Assembly (NCBI GenBank): GCA_910584435.1
Contig: CAJUAP010000077.1
Span: 1-16,441, forward strand
Direction: 5' to 3'
Source of the DNA: an uncultured Acetatifactor sp.
GTDB lineage: Bacteria > Bacillota > Clostridia > Lachnospirales > Lachnospiraceae
DNA: 16,441 nucleotides
Shown piece by piece: positions 7,139 through 13,918 of the stretch. The notes under the pieces were generated by a model, which was not told the origin of the DNA, did not search any database, and was given only the letters and a program-made list of their open reading frames with translations. The position numbers were made by a program, and so were the translations under genes. How positions within the stretch are numbered: the stretch's first letter is position 1; each line of letters begins with the position of its first letter.

Positions 7139-8182
7139 CTAGCCGTTGCCTCTCGCTTCCCTCTTCGCAAGCTCCAAATCATGCTCCGCCATCAGTCGGC
7201 AGAGCTCTTCATAGCTTGTCTTCTGCGGATTCCAGCCAAGAACAGTACGTGCTTTTGTAGGATCACCCCACAGATTCACAACATCCGTAGGTCTGTAAAA
7301 TGCCTTGCTGACTTCCACCAGCACCCTGCCGTCTGCCTTGTCTATTCCCTTTTCGTCCACTCCCTCTCCCTGCCAGTCCAGTTCAATACCCACATAGTGA
7401 AAAGCCAGCGATGCAAATTCTCTCACTGTGTGCTGTACGCCTGTCGCAATCACAAAATCTTCAGGAGTATCATGCTGCAGCATCATCCACATACACTCCA
7501 CATAGTCCCTTGCATAGCCCCAATCCCTCTTGGAATCCAGATTTCCAAGATAAAGCTTATCCTGTAGTCCACAGGCAATTCTTCCTGCTGCCAATGTGAT
7601 CTTTCTCGTAACAAAATTTTCTCCCCGTCTTTCGGACTCATGATTAAACAGGATACCATTCACCGCAAACATATGATATGCTTCACGATACTCCTTTACA
7701 ATCCAGAATCCGTACTGCTTGGCCACTGCATAGGGACTGTAAGGATAAAACGGCGTGGTTTCCTTCTGCGGCACTTCCGTCACCCTGCCGTACAGCTCAG
7801 AAGTAGATGCCTGATAGATACGGCAGGTCTTCTGAAGCCCCAGCATCCGCACTGCCTCCAGAAGCCGCAGCACACCAATGGCATCCACATCCCCGGCATA
7901 TTCCGGTGCCTCAAAGCTCACCTGTACATGACTCTGTGCCGCCAGATTATATATCTCATCCGGCCGTATCTCACTCACCACTCGTACAATGCTGGAAGAA
8001 TCTGTCATATCTCCTCCATGCAGTATTACCTTATTCTCCTGGAGCAGATGGTCAATACGCCCGGTATTGCTGATAGAAGCACGACGTATCATGCCATGCA
8101 CCTCATAGCCTTTTTCCAGCAGCAGCTCCGCCAGATAAGAACCATCCTGCCCTGTAATTCCTGTAATAAGCGCTTTTTTCAT
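7139..8182 (-). CDS. gmd: GDP-mannose 4,6-dehydratase
   Basis: With the start chosen here the protein is 347 aa. It has the NAD(P) motif GITGQDGSYL (residues 8-17). The catalytic set is Thr127 and Glu129 in STSELYG with Tyr151 and Lys155 in YSPYAVAKQY. The Gmd signatures NHESERRGENFVTRK and LGNLDSKRDWGYARDYV are present. It converts GDP-D-mannose to GDP-4-keto-6-deoxy-D-mannose, which the fcl product turns into GDP-L-fucose. The frame could also start at 8203. However, the ATG at 8182 has GAGGAA about 6 nt upstream and begins MKKALITG as in relatives, while the upstream ATG has only weak Shine-Dalgarno sequence. The mannose-side enzymes (phosphomannomutase, GDP-mannose pyrophosphorylase) are not in the window. 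Confidence 0.96.
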   Translation of the reverse strand: MKKALITGITGQDGSYLAELLLEKGYEVHGMIRRASISNTGRIDHLLQENKVILHGGDMTDSSSIVRVVSEIRPDEIYNLAAQSHVQVSFEAPEYAGDVDAIGVLRLLEAVRMLGLQKTCRIYQASTSELYGRVTEVPQKETTPFYPYSPYAVAKQYGFWIVKEYREAYHMFAVNGILFNHESERRGENFVTRKITLAAGRIACGLQDKLYLGNLDSKRDWGYARDYVECMWMMLQHDTPEDFVIATGVQHTVREFASLAFHYVGIELDWQGEGVDEKGIDKADGRVLVEVSKAFYRPTDVVNLWGDPTKARTVLGWNPQKTSYEELCRLMAEHDLELAKREARGNG

Positions 8183-8243
8183 CCCTGTTTCCTCATTTTC
8201 CATGTTTTATTTTCTGATCCCTTCCCTGCTGCCCGCTGCTTTA

Positions 8244-8310
8244 CATACTTCCCGATAAGTTCTGCACTTTCGGAATTATTTTCATACTTTCTGATGCATT
8301 CTGCACTTTC
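8244..8310. repeat. Two 28-bp direct repeats upstream of gmd
   Basis: Positions 8244-8271 and 8283-8310 match at 23 of 28 bases: a shared CATACTT, a GAT in the middle, then a shared TCTGCACTTTC. The spacing is 39 bp. They lie 60-130 bp upstream of the chosen gmd start, where regulator binding sites could lie, but no convincing promoter was found between them and gmd. Confidence 0.6.
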
Positions 8311-8366
8311 TAATGCTTTGCATATTTTATGAATATTGACTCTATCTCATAGAAGCAGCTGATAAC

Positions 8367-8918
8367 TCACTGGCGGTATACAATGGTGTCTGCCATCTCT
8401 TCCGCTTTCTCCTTCCCGGCAAAAACCGCTGCAATAGCCAGCGCAAAATCAATTGCAGTTCCCATTCCCCTTGAAGTGATTACATGCTCTGAGATTTCCA
8501 CAGGCCCTTCCGTCACCTCCGCACCATCCAATTCACTTTCAAAAGAAGGATAACAGCAGGCTCTCCTTCCCTTTAATATCCCCCTGTGTCCAAAAATACT
8601 GGGAGCTGCACATATAGCAGCAATATACTTGTCTGCTGCATAAAATGCATCTACCTGAGCCATCAGCCCTTCATGCGCCTCCAAGTTCTTAGTGCCCTGT
8701 GCCCCGCCCGGCAATACCAGCATTTCATACGATGCAAAGTCCGCCTCTGTAAAAATCTTATCCATTTGCACAACAATACCATGGGAGCCTTTTACCGATC
8801 GCTCATCTGTAACAGATACCAGTTCCACGTCCAGCTCGCATCTGCGGCAGATATCTGCCACTGTCAAAGCTTCAATTTCCTCATACCCCTCTGCAAAAAA
8901 TACAGCAATTTTTTTCAT
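8367..8918 (-). CDS. DJ-1/PfpI (YajL-like) family protein
   Basis: This 183-aa protein is the usual size for the DJ-1/ThiJ group. The nucleophile-elbow cysteine is Cys103 in AAICAAPSIFG, after VLPGGAQGTKNL. The partner glutamate equivalent to DJ-1 Glu18 is Glu16 in GYEEIEALT. The position of DJ-1 His126 is Tyr here (ACCYPSFE), which I believe is common in clostridial members. Suggested roles for the family include methylglyoxal removal, protein repair and redox sensing; which applies here cannot be read from sequence. AAAGGAAAG just before the ATG supports the start. A good promoter lies about 210 bp upstream, leaving a long leader. Confidence 0.93.
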   Translation of the reverse strand: MKKIAVFFAEGYEEIEALTVADICRRCELDVELVSVTDERSVKGSHGIVVQMDKIFTEADFASYEMLVLPGGAQGTKNLEAHEGLMAQVDAFYAADKYIAAICAAPSIFGHRGILKGRRACCYPSFESELDGAEVTEGPVEISEHVITSRGMGTAIDFALAIAAVFAGKEKAEEMADTIVYRQ

Positions 8919-9084
8919 TCTTTCTTTCCTTTCGCATCATGTTTTGATTTTTTATAGCCTAATGATTTTTACATTTTTTATTGCCTTATATTTAATAAAT
9001 TTATAAAATGCTGCAATACTGCAATGCACTTTTTCATACGATTTGCTGCGGCATTTTACTTTACTCATACTGCTGCAGCAACAA

Positions 9085-9116
9085 TTCAGACAGCACATGC
9101 GGCTGTGATATCTGAA
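9085..9116 (-). promoter_or_regulatory. Hairpin in the DJ-1 gene leader
   Basis: On the minus strand TTCAGA (9111-9116) pairs with TCTGAA (9085-9090), and CAGC inside pairs with GCTG. The hairpin lies within about 5-35 nt of the predicted transcription start of the DJ-1 gene. It could stabilise the mRNA or be part of a regulatory leader. There is no U-tract. Confidence 0.4.
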
Positions 9117-9127
9117 TAAGTACCTAC

Positions 9128-9156
9128 ATTATACACACAAACAGAAAATAATTCAA
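9128..9156 (-). promoter_or_regulatory. Sigma-A-type promoter of the DJ-1/PfpI gene
   Basis: On the minus strand -35 TTGAAT (9151-9156) and a perfect -10 TATAAT (9128-9133) are separated by 17 bp. The predicted start near 9121 gives a ~200-nt untranslated leader before the ATG at 8918. The 59-bp repeats begin about 22 bp upstream of the -35, where an activator or repressor could act. Confidence 0.65.
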
Positions 9157-9177
9157 TTAGTGCTTTTGAATTCTATC

Positions 9178-9308
9178 ATATTATGGTACAATGTTGACAC
9201 AGAAGTACATTGTGTCAACTTCTGATTCCATGTGCGCTGAAGCGCACTGATATTATGGTACAATGTTGACACAGAAGTACATTGTGTCAACTTCTGATTC
9301 CATGTGCG
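9178..9308. repeat. 59-bp exact direct duplication, period 72 bp
   Basis: Positions 9178-9236 and 9250-9308 are identical over 59 bp. Each copy contains overlapping complementary pairs: ACAATGT/ACATTGT, GTTGACACA/TGTGTCAAC and CAGAAGT/ACTTCTG. They are ordered so that only some can pair at once. The first copy runs into the hairpin GTGCGC-TGAA-GCGCAC (9231-9246); the second runs into a GCGG/CCGC hairpin. The region is not coding. Confidence 0.9.
9231..9246. repeat. Perfect short hairpin at the end of the first 59-bp copy
   Basis: GTGCGC, a TGAA tetraloop and GCGCAC form a perfect 6-bp stem between the two copies of the duplicated block. A similar but shorter GCGG-TGTG-CCGC dyad follows the second copy. 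The duplication therefore preserved a block-plus-hairpin layout although the hairpin sequences differ. Confidence 0.6.
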
Positions 9309-9379
9309 GTGTGCCGCCCTGCGAATACAGCGGGACTTTCAGGTGCCAAGACGCATTTTCCGCGTTTTGTGTACATTCT

Positions 9380-9413
9380 CGTAACAACTTAATGACCTAT
9401 CTGTACTATTACC
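9380..9413 (+). repeat. Dispersed 34-bp palindromic repeat, copy 1
   Basis: This copy matches the copy at 15416-15449 at 24 of 34 positions and the copy at 12359-12392 (other strand) at 25 of 34, without gaps. Shared blocks are GTAACA near the left end, TGACCT in the centre, then CTG, ACT and TTAC towards the right end. The arms are only partly complementary here, so this copy looks decayed. Confidence 0.6.
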
Positions 9414-9431
9414 AATTGGTACATGCGCATG
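9410..9431. promoter_or_regulatory. Two abutting perfect palindromes
   Basis: TACCAATTGGTA (9410-9421, 12 bp) is followed without a gap by CATGCGCATG (9422-9431, 10 bp). Both are perfect palindromes. The first overlaps the last bases of the 34-bp repeat. They could be regulator binding sites; no promoter abuts them. Confidence 0.4.
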
Positions 9432-9487
9432 GCCTGTCTTGAAAATGGGCAAAGGACAGGTTTAAAAACTTTTATAGTATTTTCATA

Positions 9488-9525
9488 ATTATGTTATCAA
9501 ATTATGTTATCAGATCATGTTATCG
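9488..9525. repeat. Three 13-bp iterons
   Basis: ATTATGTTATCA at 9488 and 9501, and the variant ATCATGTTATCG at 9514, are repeated with a strict 13-bp period. A TATAAT box (9545-9550, plus strand) follows 20 bp later. The arrangement resembles a multi-site operator. No replication gene is nearby, so an origin is unlikely. Confidence 0.6.
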
Positions 9526-9593
9526 GCACTTTTGTCTGCATAAGTATAATGAATGACCTTGCATGCATTTCTATTCACGAAAAACAGACATCA

Positions 9594-9634
9594 TGTGTCA
9601 ACACATAATGATAGTACCCTAAATAGAATATAAT
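9594..9634 (+). promoter_or_regulatory. CYTH gene promoter with adjacent TGTGTCAACACA dyad
   Basis: A perfect -10 box TATAAT lies at 9629-9634, about 23 bp before the CYTH ATG; no good -35 is present at the right distance. Directly upstream of where a -35 would lie is TGTGTCAACACA (9594-9605), a dyad with 5-bp arms. Its first nine bases equal the 9-bp arm found in both 59-bp repeats. Weak -35 plus upstream dyad suggests an activator-dependent promoter (inference). Confidence 0.5.
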
Positions 9635-9656
9635 AAGCATTAAACGGAGAAAAACT

Positions 9657-10154
9657 ATGGAAATCGAACGAAAATTTACAATCAAAAAACTGCCGGACAA
9701 CTTAGAGACCTACCCTTTCCATCATATTGAACAGGGTTACCTGAATGTCTCACCTGTAGTCCGCATCCGCAAGGAAGACAATGAATATTATCTGACTTAC
9801 AAAGGCAGCGGTATGCTGGCCCGCGAAGAAACCAATCTTCCCCTCAATCACGATGCCTATTACCATTTACGGGAAAAGGTGGACGGTCGTATTATCTCCA
9901 AGCGACGATACTTAATTCCTCTGCCCCACCCGATGTTTCTGGAAGGAACAGGACTTACCCCTCCCCCTGCCGATTATGAATTGACCATAGAACTTGATAT
10001 ATTCGATCCGCCTTTCGCGCCTCTGATCATGGCTGAAGTAGAATTCGGCAGCCGTGAAGCCGCTGAAGCCTTCATTCCCCCAAGCTGGTTCGACAAGGAT
10101 GTTACCTATTGTCAGGAATATCATAATTCCTATATGGCTCTTCAAACATCATAA
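9657..10154 (+). CDS. CYTH-domain protein (triphosphatase/class IV adenylate cyclase superfamily)
   Basis: This 165-aa protein is the only plus-strand protein gene. It opens with the CYTH signature ExExK as MEIERKF (Glu2, Glu4, Lys6). Strands of the tunnel fold follow, with Arg36 and Arg38 in VVRIRKE, Lys49 in YLTYKGSG, basic SKRRYLIP (81-88), and acidic metal-binding residues in ELTIELDIF (Glu112, Asp114) and MAEVEFGS (Glu127, Glu129). Members bind triphosphate groups with divalent metal. Small stand-alone bacterial versions are usually inorganic or organic triphosphatases, while a few act as adenylate cyclases; sequence alone does not decide. GGAG 7-8 nt before the ATG supports the start. 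It is transcribed away from the DJ-1 gene. Confidence 0.92.
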   Translation: MEIERKFTIKKLPDNLETYPFHHIEQGYLNVSPVVRIRKEDNEYYLTYKGSGMLAREETNLPLNHDAYYHLREKVDGRIISKRRYLIPLPHPMFLEGTGLTPPPADYELTIELDIFDPPFAPLIMAEVEFGSREAAEAFIPPSWFDKDVTYCQEYHNSYMALQTS

Positions 10155-10193
10155 CCATCTTGATGAGATGATACACTTTCCTCCAGTATCCAT

Positions 10194-10231
10194 ATGCCGA
10201 TGGAAATCCTATTCACCTTTTCCATCGGCAT
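10194..10231 (+). terminator. Terminator hairpin after the CYTH gene
   Basis: A perfect 13-bp stem pairs ATGCCGATGGAAA (10194-10206) with TTTCCATCGGCAT (10219-10231) around a 12-nt loop, 40 bp after the CYTH stop. The trailing sequence TTAGAAT is a poor U-tract. Position and stem strength support a terminator between the two convergent genes, possibly acting in both directions. Confidence 0.6.
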
Positions 10232-10288
10232 TTAGAATCCCGCCTCTTCCGGCGGCGCAAACAATACATGAACTCGGTGCAGACAAAG

Positions 10289-10319
10289 CGCAAAGGGTGT
10301 GTAAGCACCCCTATTTGCG
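10289..10319 (-). terminator. Hairpin after the GtrII-like gene
   Basis: On the minus strand CGCAAA pairs with TTTGCG, and GGTG inside pairs with CACC, around a CTTACA loop. It starts about 25 bp past the stop of the membrane protein. The following bases (CTTTGTCT) are only weakly U-rich, so terminator function is probable but not certain. Confidence 0.45.
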
Positions 10320-10342
10320 GGCTTAGAAAATCTTCATTTCCT

Positions 10343-11995
10343 TTACTCTTTTCCAAAATTAACAATAATATAATTATCCATCTCCACAATCCCTCCGATT
10401 TCAGGCCAGGCAGGTCCGTCCTGCATCAACTCCATCGCCTCCTGACGGTGTTCCGTATCGCAGTCAAAAGAAAATCCATGCATCTTCCAGAACTTAATCA
10501 ATTCATTTCCAGGCATTCCATACGCATATGTTCCCCAATTGATCATAGACAAAGCAGGTGTTTCCGCTGTGGCATACCCCTTCCCCTCCACATAATATTT
10601 ATCAAAAATATCCTCATCCACCGCCTTAACCAGCCAGCTGACCAGCTGAAACTTCTTCGACCACTCAGGGACATAGACATCACTCACAAGACTATCCGAT
10701 ACATGATAACGTCCTACAATGCAGAGCGGTTTATCTGCCCCATAATTTTCCAATATATCCAGCGCGATTGCATTCATCACTACCCTGTCATTCTCATACT
10801 TCCTGGCATCCACATACAGCCAATGATTCATTTCATATCCCTGCCAATACAATAGATAACCTGCCGCAAGTAAAGCCGCAAGCTGCACTCCCTGCTTCCT
10901 CACATTCCTGATTTCCCAGCCCGCCAGCAAAACTGCGAAGGCAGTAAGCAAAGGTACATACTCACTGGAACGGTAATAAGTGGCCCACCCTTCTATCACA
11001 GGCATAATCCACGGAAGCAGTATAATACCAATGGCAGAAAATAAGATCCAGACATCCTTTCTCTTCACTGTATGCAGAATACTCCACACCCCCAGCACCC
11101 CCACTGCCAGCACCAGAATCATTACCGGAGTATATACAATGGCATGAATATAATATTTCACAAAGAAATCTTTGAGCACAAACCAGAACTCCCCCGTACT
11201 CCTTGAACCGTCAAACCATCCGGTCAACAGCCCTGCAATATCCCCAAGTCCTCTCGACTCCAGCACCTCTGCCTGTTCCTGCAGATGATCTATGGCTGTA
11301 ATTCCACTGACAATAATCGTCCTGAAAATCATGGCACAGACGCAGACCACTGCCAGATTGAGCAGCCAGTCCCACACCTTCCTGCTATAATTATCTTTGT
11401 CCAGAACACGTATCAGCATAAAATTCATAACCATGGCCATCAAAAAGACTATCATAAACGCCTCATAAAACCCAAGCGCTGTCACCAGCATAAGAGAAGC
11501 TCCGAGTATCCCCCCCATTCGCTTTTTTAAGCCCCACTGAAAGGACGCCATAGCATACAGCACTGCCAATGCGGTAAAACCATACCCCAGATAAATTCCA
11601 TCCTGCAGATACCATATTACCACCTCACTGAGCATGGGGCTTGAAAGCATAACCATGCCAAAGATAGCATATACGATTATGTGAAGCTGTTCTCCGAACA
11701 TCCGGAAGAATACCACACACCAAAGTGTAATCGACAGACAGAAAAAACACAGTCCCACCGCTTCCACATAATGAGGATTATAGCCCAGTGGAATTATTTT
11801 ATTTATCAGATACAGACACCAGCGCCCCATTGCCGGCGAAACCCCATCCACATAATACAGCTGAAAGGATGTGTCATCAATTCCCACAGTGGGATTGATC
11901 AGCAGTGTTATATAACTTAAAATCATCATAAACGGAATTCCCACCGCAAAACACTTGTGATTCCAGAAATATTTCACATCTTTCCAAATACTCAT
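10343..11995 (-). CDS. Polytopic membrane protein, GtrII-like glucosyltransferase candidate
   Basis: This 550-aa protein has about ten hydrophobic segments spread over residues ~15-400 and a C-terminal extracytoplasmic-type domain (~415-550). After the first membrane helix comes TVGIDDTSFQLYYVDGVSPAMGRW, with an acidic pair Asp40-Asp41. An acidic motif in the first outer loop and this overall layout fit GT-C-fold transferases of the GtrII family, which move a glucosyl residue from undecaprenyl-phosphate-glucose to surface polysaccharide. I recognise the family from general pattern only, so another GT-C or polymer-export role is possible. It lies outside the gmd-fcl unit but would fit the same surface-glycan theme. 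The start has GGCGGAG about 6 nt before the ATG. No neighbouring GtrA or GtrB gene is present. Confidence 0.7.
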   Translation of the reverse strand: MSIWKDVKYFWNHKCFAVGIPFMMILSYITLLINPTVGIDDTSFQLYYVDGVSPAMGRWCLYLINKIIPLGYNPHYVEAVGLCFFCLSITLWCVVFFRMFGEQLHIIVYAIFGMVMLSSPMLSEVVIWYLQDGIYLGYGFTALAVLYAMASFQWGLKKRMGGILGASLMLVTALGFYEAFMIVFLMAMVMNFMLIRVLDKDNYSRKVWDWLLNLAVVCVCAMIFRTIIVSGITAIDHLQEQAEVLESRGLGDIAGLLTGWFDGSRSTGEFWFVLKDFFVKYYIHAIVYTPVMILVLAVGVLGVWSILHTVKRKDVWILFSAIGIILLPWIMPVIEGWATYYRSSEYVPLLTAFAVLLAGWEIRNVRKQGVQLAALLAAGYLLYWQGYEMNHWLYVDARKYENDRVVMNAIALDILENYGADKPLCIVGRYHVSDSLVSDVYVPEWSKKFQLVSWLVKAVDEDIFDKYYVEGKGYATAETPALSMINWGTYAYGMPGNELIKFWKMHGFSFDCDTEHRQEAMELMQDGPAWPEIGGIVEMDNYIIVNFGKE

Positions 11996-12129
11996 ACGCT
12001 CTCCGCCCTGTTAGTTTTCACCCGTTCCTGCCGCTCTTGTTCCATTTCCTGTTAAGAGCATGGTACGGTTTCCGATATGTGCCGCAGCTTGCATTCTTGT
12101 TATTCTTCAAAACCAATATTCACAACAGC

Positions 12130-12173
12130 AAAAAACAGCGCGAAACATGAACCGCTCGGATTCTGTTTCACGC
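12130..12173 (-). terminator. Intrinsic terminator of tRNA-Leu
   Basis: On the minus strand GCGTGAAACA (12164-12173) pairs with TGTTTCGCGC (12138-12147) with one G-U pair. It is followed two bases later by TTTTTT (12130-12135). It begins 8 bp after the tRNA 3' end, a canonical terminator. Confidence 0.85.
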
Positions 12174-12180
12174 CGTTTCG

Positions 12181-12260
12181 TGCGGATAACAGGACTTGAA
12201 CCTGCACGGTCGCCCACCAGAACCTAAATCTGACGCGTCTGCCAATTCCGCCATATCCGC
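12181..12260 (-). tRNA. tRNA-Leu (anticodon UAG)
   Basis: The minus strand gives a class II tRNA. The acceptor stem is GCGGATA/TATCCGC with discriminator A. The D-arm is GGCGGAATTGGCAGACGC. The anticodon stem-loop has loop TTTAGGT, hence UAG. The variable arm is GTGGGCGACCGT and the T-arm is GCAGGTTCAAGTCCTGT. CCA is not encoded. It has its own promoter and terminator. Confidence 0.96.
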
Positions 12261-12290
12261 ATACCGCTGCTTTCACAGCGAACTATCTGC

Positions 12291-12319
12291 ATTATACCTT
12301 TCCCGCCACCTCTTGTCAA
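12291..12319 (-). promoter_or_regulatory. Consensus promoter of tRNA-Leu
   Basis: On the minus strand a perfect TTGACA (12314-12319) and a perfect TATAAT (12291-12296) are 17 bp apart, about 30 bp before the tRNA. The short precursor leader contains a CGCTG/CAGCG hairpin (12265-12280). A full-consensus promoter is expected for a stable RNA gene. Confidence 0.9.
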
Positions 12320-12358
12320 GACATATGTGCACAATAACCACACTGCGATTTTTCAGGC

Positions 12359-12392
12359 TGCAATAGTTCAGACAGGTCACTTGGCTGTTACC
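12359..12392 (-). repeat. Dispersed 34-bp palindromic repeat, copy 2
   Basis: Read on the minus strand this matches the plus strand of 15416-15449 at 27 of 34 positions without gaps. Shared blocks are GTAACAG, GTGACCTG and CTGAACT. It lies between the MATE stop (12444) and the tRNA-Leu promoter. The two arms are only partly complementary in this copy. Confidence 0.65.
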
Positions 12393-12443
12393 TCGGCTCC
12401 CTATGAACACCGTCTGCGCTTTGCGGAAAAGATTGTCCAACCG

Positions 12444-13823
12444 CTACTGCGATTCTCCGATATGGCAGATGATATTTCTATGAATCCGCATCAGGAAAAA
12501 AGTAGTCATGCTTAAGCTCACAAGCTCCGCTAAGGGAAATGCCCACCAAATCAGATTCACATTGCCGCTCAGAGAAAACAGCCATGCCACCGGCAAAAGC
12601 ACACAGAGCTGTCTGGCCATGGAGACAATCATGCTGTACACACCATTCCCCAATGCCTGGAACACGCTTCCCACCACAATACAATATCCTGCAAAACAAA
12701 AACTGAGGCAGATGGTTCTAAGCGCCGGAATTCCAATCACCAGCAAATCCGATGCGGCTTCCGCATCAAACAATCCAATCAGCTGTGCCGGAAACAGCTC
12801 CATAACCAACAGTCCCGCCAGCATAATCCCTACCGCATACATAATGCTGCATTTCATGGTCTTCACCACACGCTCTCTGCTGCCGGCGCCGAAGTTATAG
12901 GCAATAATAGGCACCATGCCATTGTTCAATCCAAATACCGGCATAAAGATAAAGCTTTGAAGCTTAAAATAAATACCGAATACGGTCTGTGCCGCTCCGA
13001 ATGCTTCCAATATCAGGTTCATGCCATAGGTCATAACAGACCCGATCGCCTGCATTACAATAGAGGGAATACCCACTTTATAAATATTGGCAATTAATCC
13101 CCAATTGGGCCGGAAGCTCCTGAATGAAATATGAATCTCTCTGTTAAATTTCAAATTAAACACCACTGCCAGCAATGCAGCCACCATCTGTCCCAGCACC
13201 GTAGCAACAGCAGCCCCGGCCACCCCCATAGCAGGGAGGCCGAAAGCTCCGAAAATCAGGATAGGGTCCATAACCAGGTTGATAACAGCCCCCACTCCCT
13301 GGGTCACCATCGTATATATGGTTTTTCCTGTAGACTGAAGCAGCCTTTCAAAAGTTATCTGCATGAAAATGCCGATTCCCACCGTACAGCATATGGTTAG
13401 ATAAACCGTTCCGTATTCCCGCACTTCCGCAATCCCTGTCTGACTGGCAAAAAAGGGCCGGCTTACAAAAATACCAATCAATGCAAATACAATATAGCTC
13501 ATCAATTCAACAAAAATTCCATTCACAGCAATGGTATTCGCCTTCTCAAAATCCTTCTCTCCCAGGGTCCGGGACAAAAACGCATTAATACCCACCCCAG
13601 TCCCCACCGCTACTGCAATCATCAGGCTTTGAATCGGAAAGGCCAATGATACCGCCCGCAGTGCATATTCATTAATCCGGGATACAAAAATACTGTCCAC
13701 AATGTTATAAAGCGCCTGTACTAACATGGAAATCATCATAGGCAGCGACATGGAAATCAAAAGCTTTTGAACAGGCATAACACCCATTTTGTTTTCAGAT
13801 TGTAATTGATTCACTTTCTCCAT
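12444..13823 (-). CDS. MATE-family multidrug/sodium antiporter (MepA-like)
   Basis: With the start chosen here the protein is 459 aa, a normal MATE length. About twelve hydrophobic helices fall in two related halves. Family landmarks are PMMISMLVQALYNIVDSIFVSR in helix 1, NAFLSRTLGEKDFEKAN, FERLLQSTGKT, NLVMDPILIFG (end of the first half) and GLNNGMVPIIAYNFGAGSRERV in the second half. It should export cationic drugs or metabolites driven by Na+ or H+; the true substrate is not readable. A longer frame starts at 13865, but AAGGAG about 7 nt before the ATG at 13823 and family alignment favour the shorter form. It lies between two tRNA units and has no obvious strong terminator of its own. Confidence 0.94.
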   Translation of the reverse strand: MEKVNQLQSENKMGVMPVQKLLISMSLPMMISMLVQALYNIVDSIFVSRINEYALRAVSLAFPIQSLMIAVAVGTGVGINAFLSRTLGEKDFEKANTIAVNGIFVELMSYIVFALIGIFVSRPFFASQTGIAEVREYGTVYLTICCTVGIGIFMQITFERLLQSTGKTIYTMVTQGVGAVINLVMDPILIFGAFGLPAMGVAGAAVATVLGQMVAALLAVVFNLKFNREIHISFRSFRPNWGLIANIYKVGIPSIVMQAIGSVMTYGMNLILEAFGAAQTVFGIYFKLQSFIFMPVFGLNNGMVPIIAYNFGAGSRERVVKTMKCSIMYAVGIMLAGLLVMELFPAQLIGLFDAEAASDLLVIGIPALRTICLSFCFAGYCIVVGSVFQALGNGVYSMIVSMARQLCVLLPVAWLFSLSGNVNLIWWAFPLAELVSLSMTTFFLMRIHRNIICHIGESQ

Positions 13824-13918
13824 CGTATTCTCCTTTTTCTCACAGATTGCCGGCCTGGCTTGCATATGCTATTATGCCGGCAGGTAAATAAAATAAGCGG
13901 TCAATATAATACGACAGC

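Larger units (their letters stand above)
8919..9656. other. 738-bp non-coding divergent gap, DJ-1 gene / CYTH gene
   Basis: I find no protein gene here. From left to right it holds the AT-rich DJ-1 leader with a hairpin (9085-9116), the DJ-1 promoter (9128-9156), two 59-bp direct repeats with hairpins (9178-9308 and just beyond), an ACGC/GCGT hairpin followed by TTTTG (about 9351-9367), and a copy of a 34-bp dispersed repeat (9380-9413). Adjacent perfect palindromes (9410-9431), three 13-bp iterons (9488-9525) and the CYTH promoter (9629-9634) complete it. It is unusually long and repeat-dense compared with the other gaps in the window. Confidence 0.75.

Noticed and set aside
8183..8203. Upstream start for gmd
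   Set aside because: It would add seven residues; the internal ATG has a proper GAGGAA site and matches the family N-terminus.
7640..8332. 230-aa plus-strand open frame
   Set aside because: It is antisense to gmd and its leader; Cys/His/Pro-rich low-quality translation with no start signal.
9488..9525. Replication origin or plasmid iterons
   Set aside because: No replication initiator, parA or dnaA gene is present and there are no clustered DnaA boxes.
10268..10855. 195-aa plus-strand open frame
   Set aside because: It is antisense to the end of the GtrII-like gene and crosses the terminator hairpin.
11994..12047. 17-codon minus-strand ORF whose TGA overlaps the ATG of the GtrII-like gene
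   Set aside because: It could be a coupling leader peptide, but its own Shine-Dalgarno (AGGA) is too close to its ATG and there is no other support.
13824..13865. Upstream start for the MATE gene
   Set aside because: It would add 14 residues containing the real AAGGAG ribosome binding site; the internal ATG is better.
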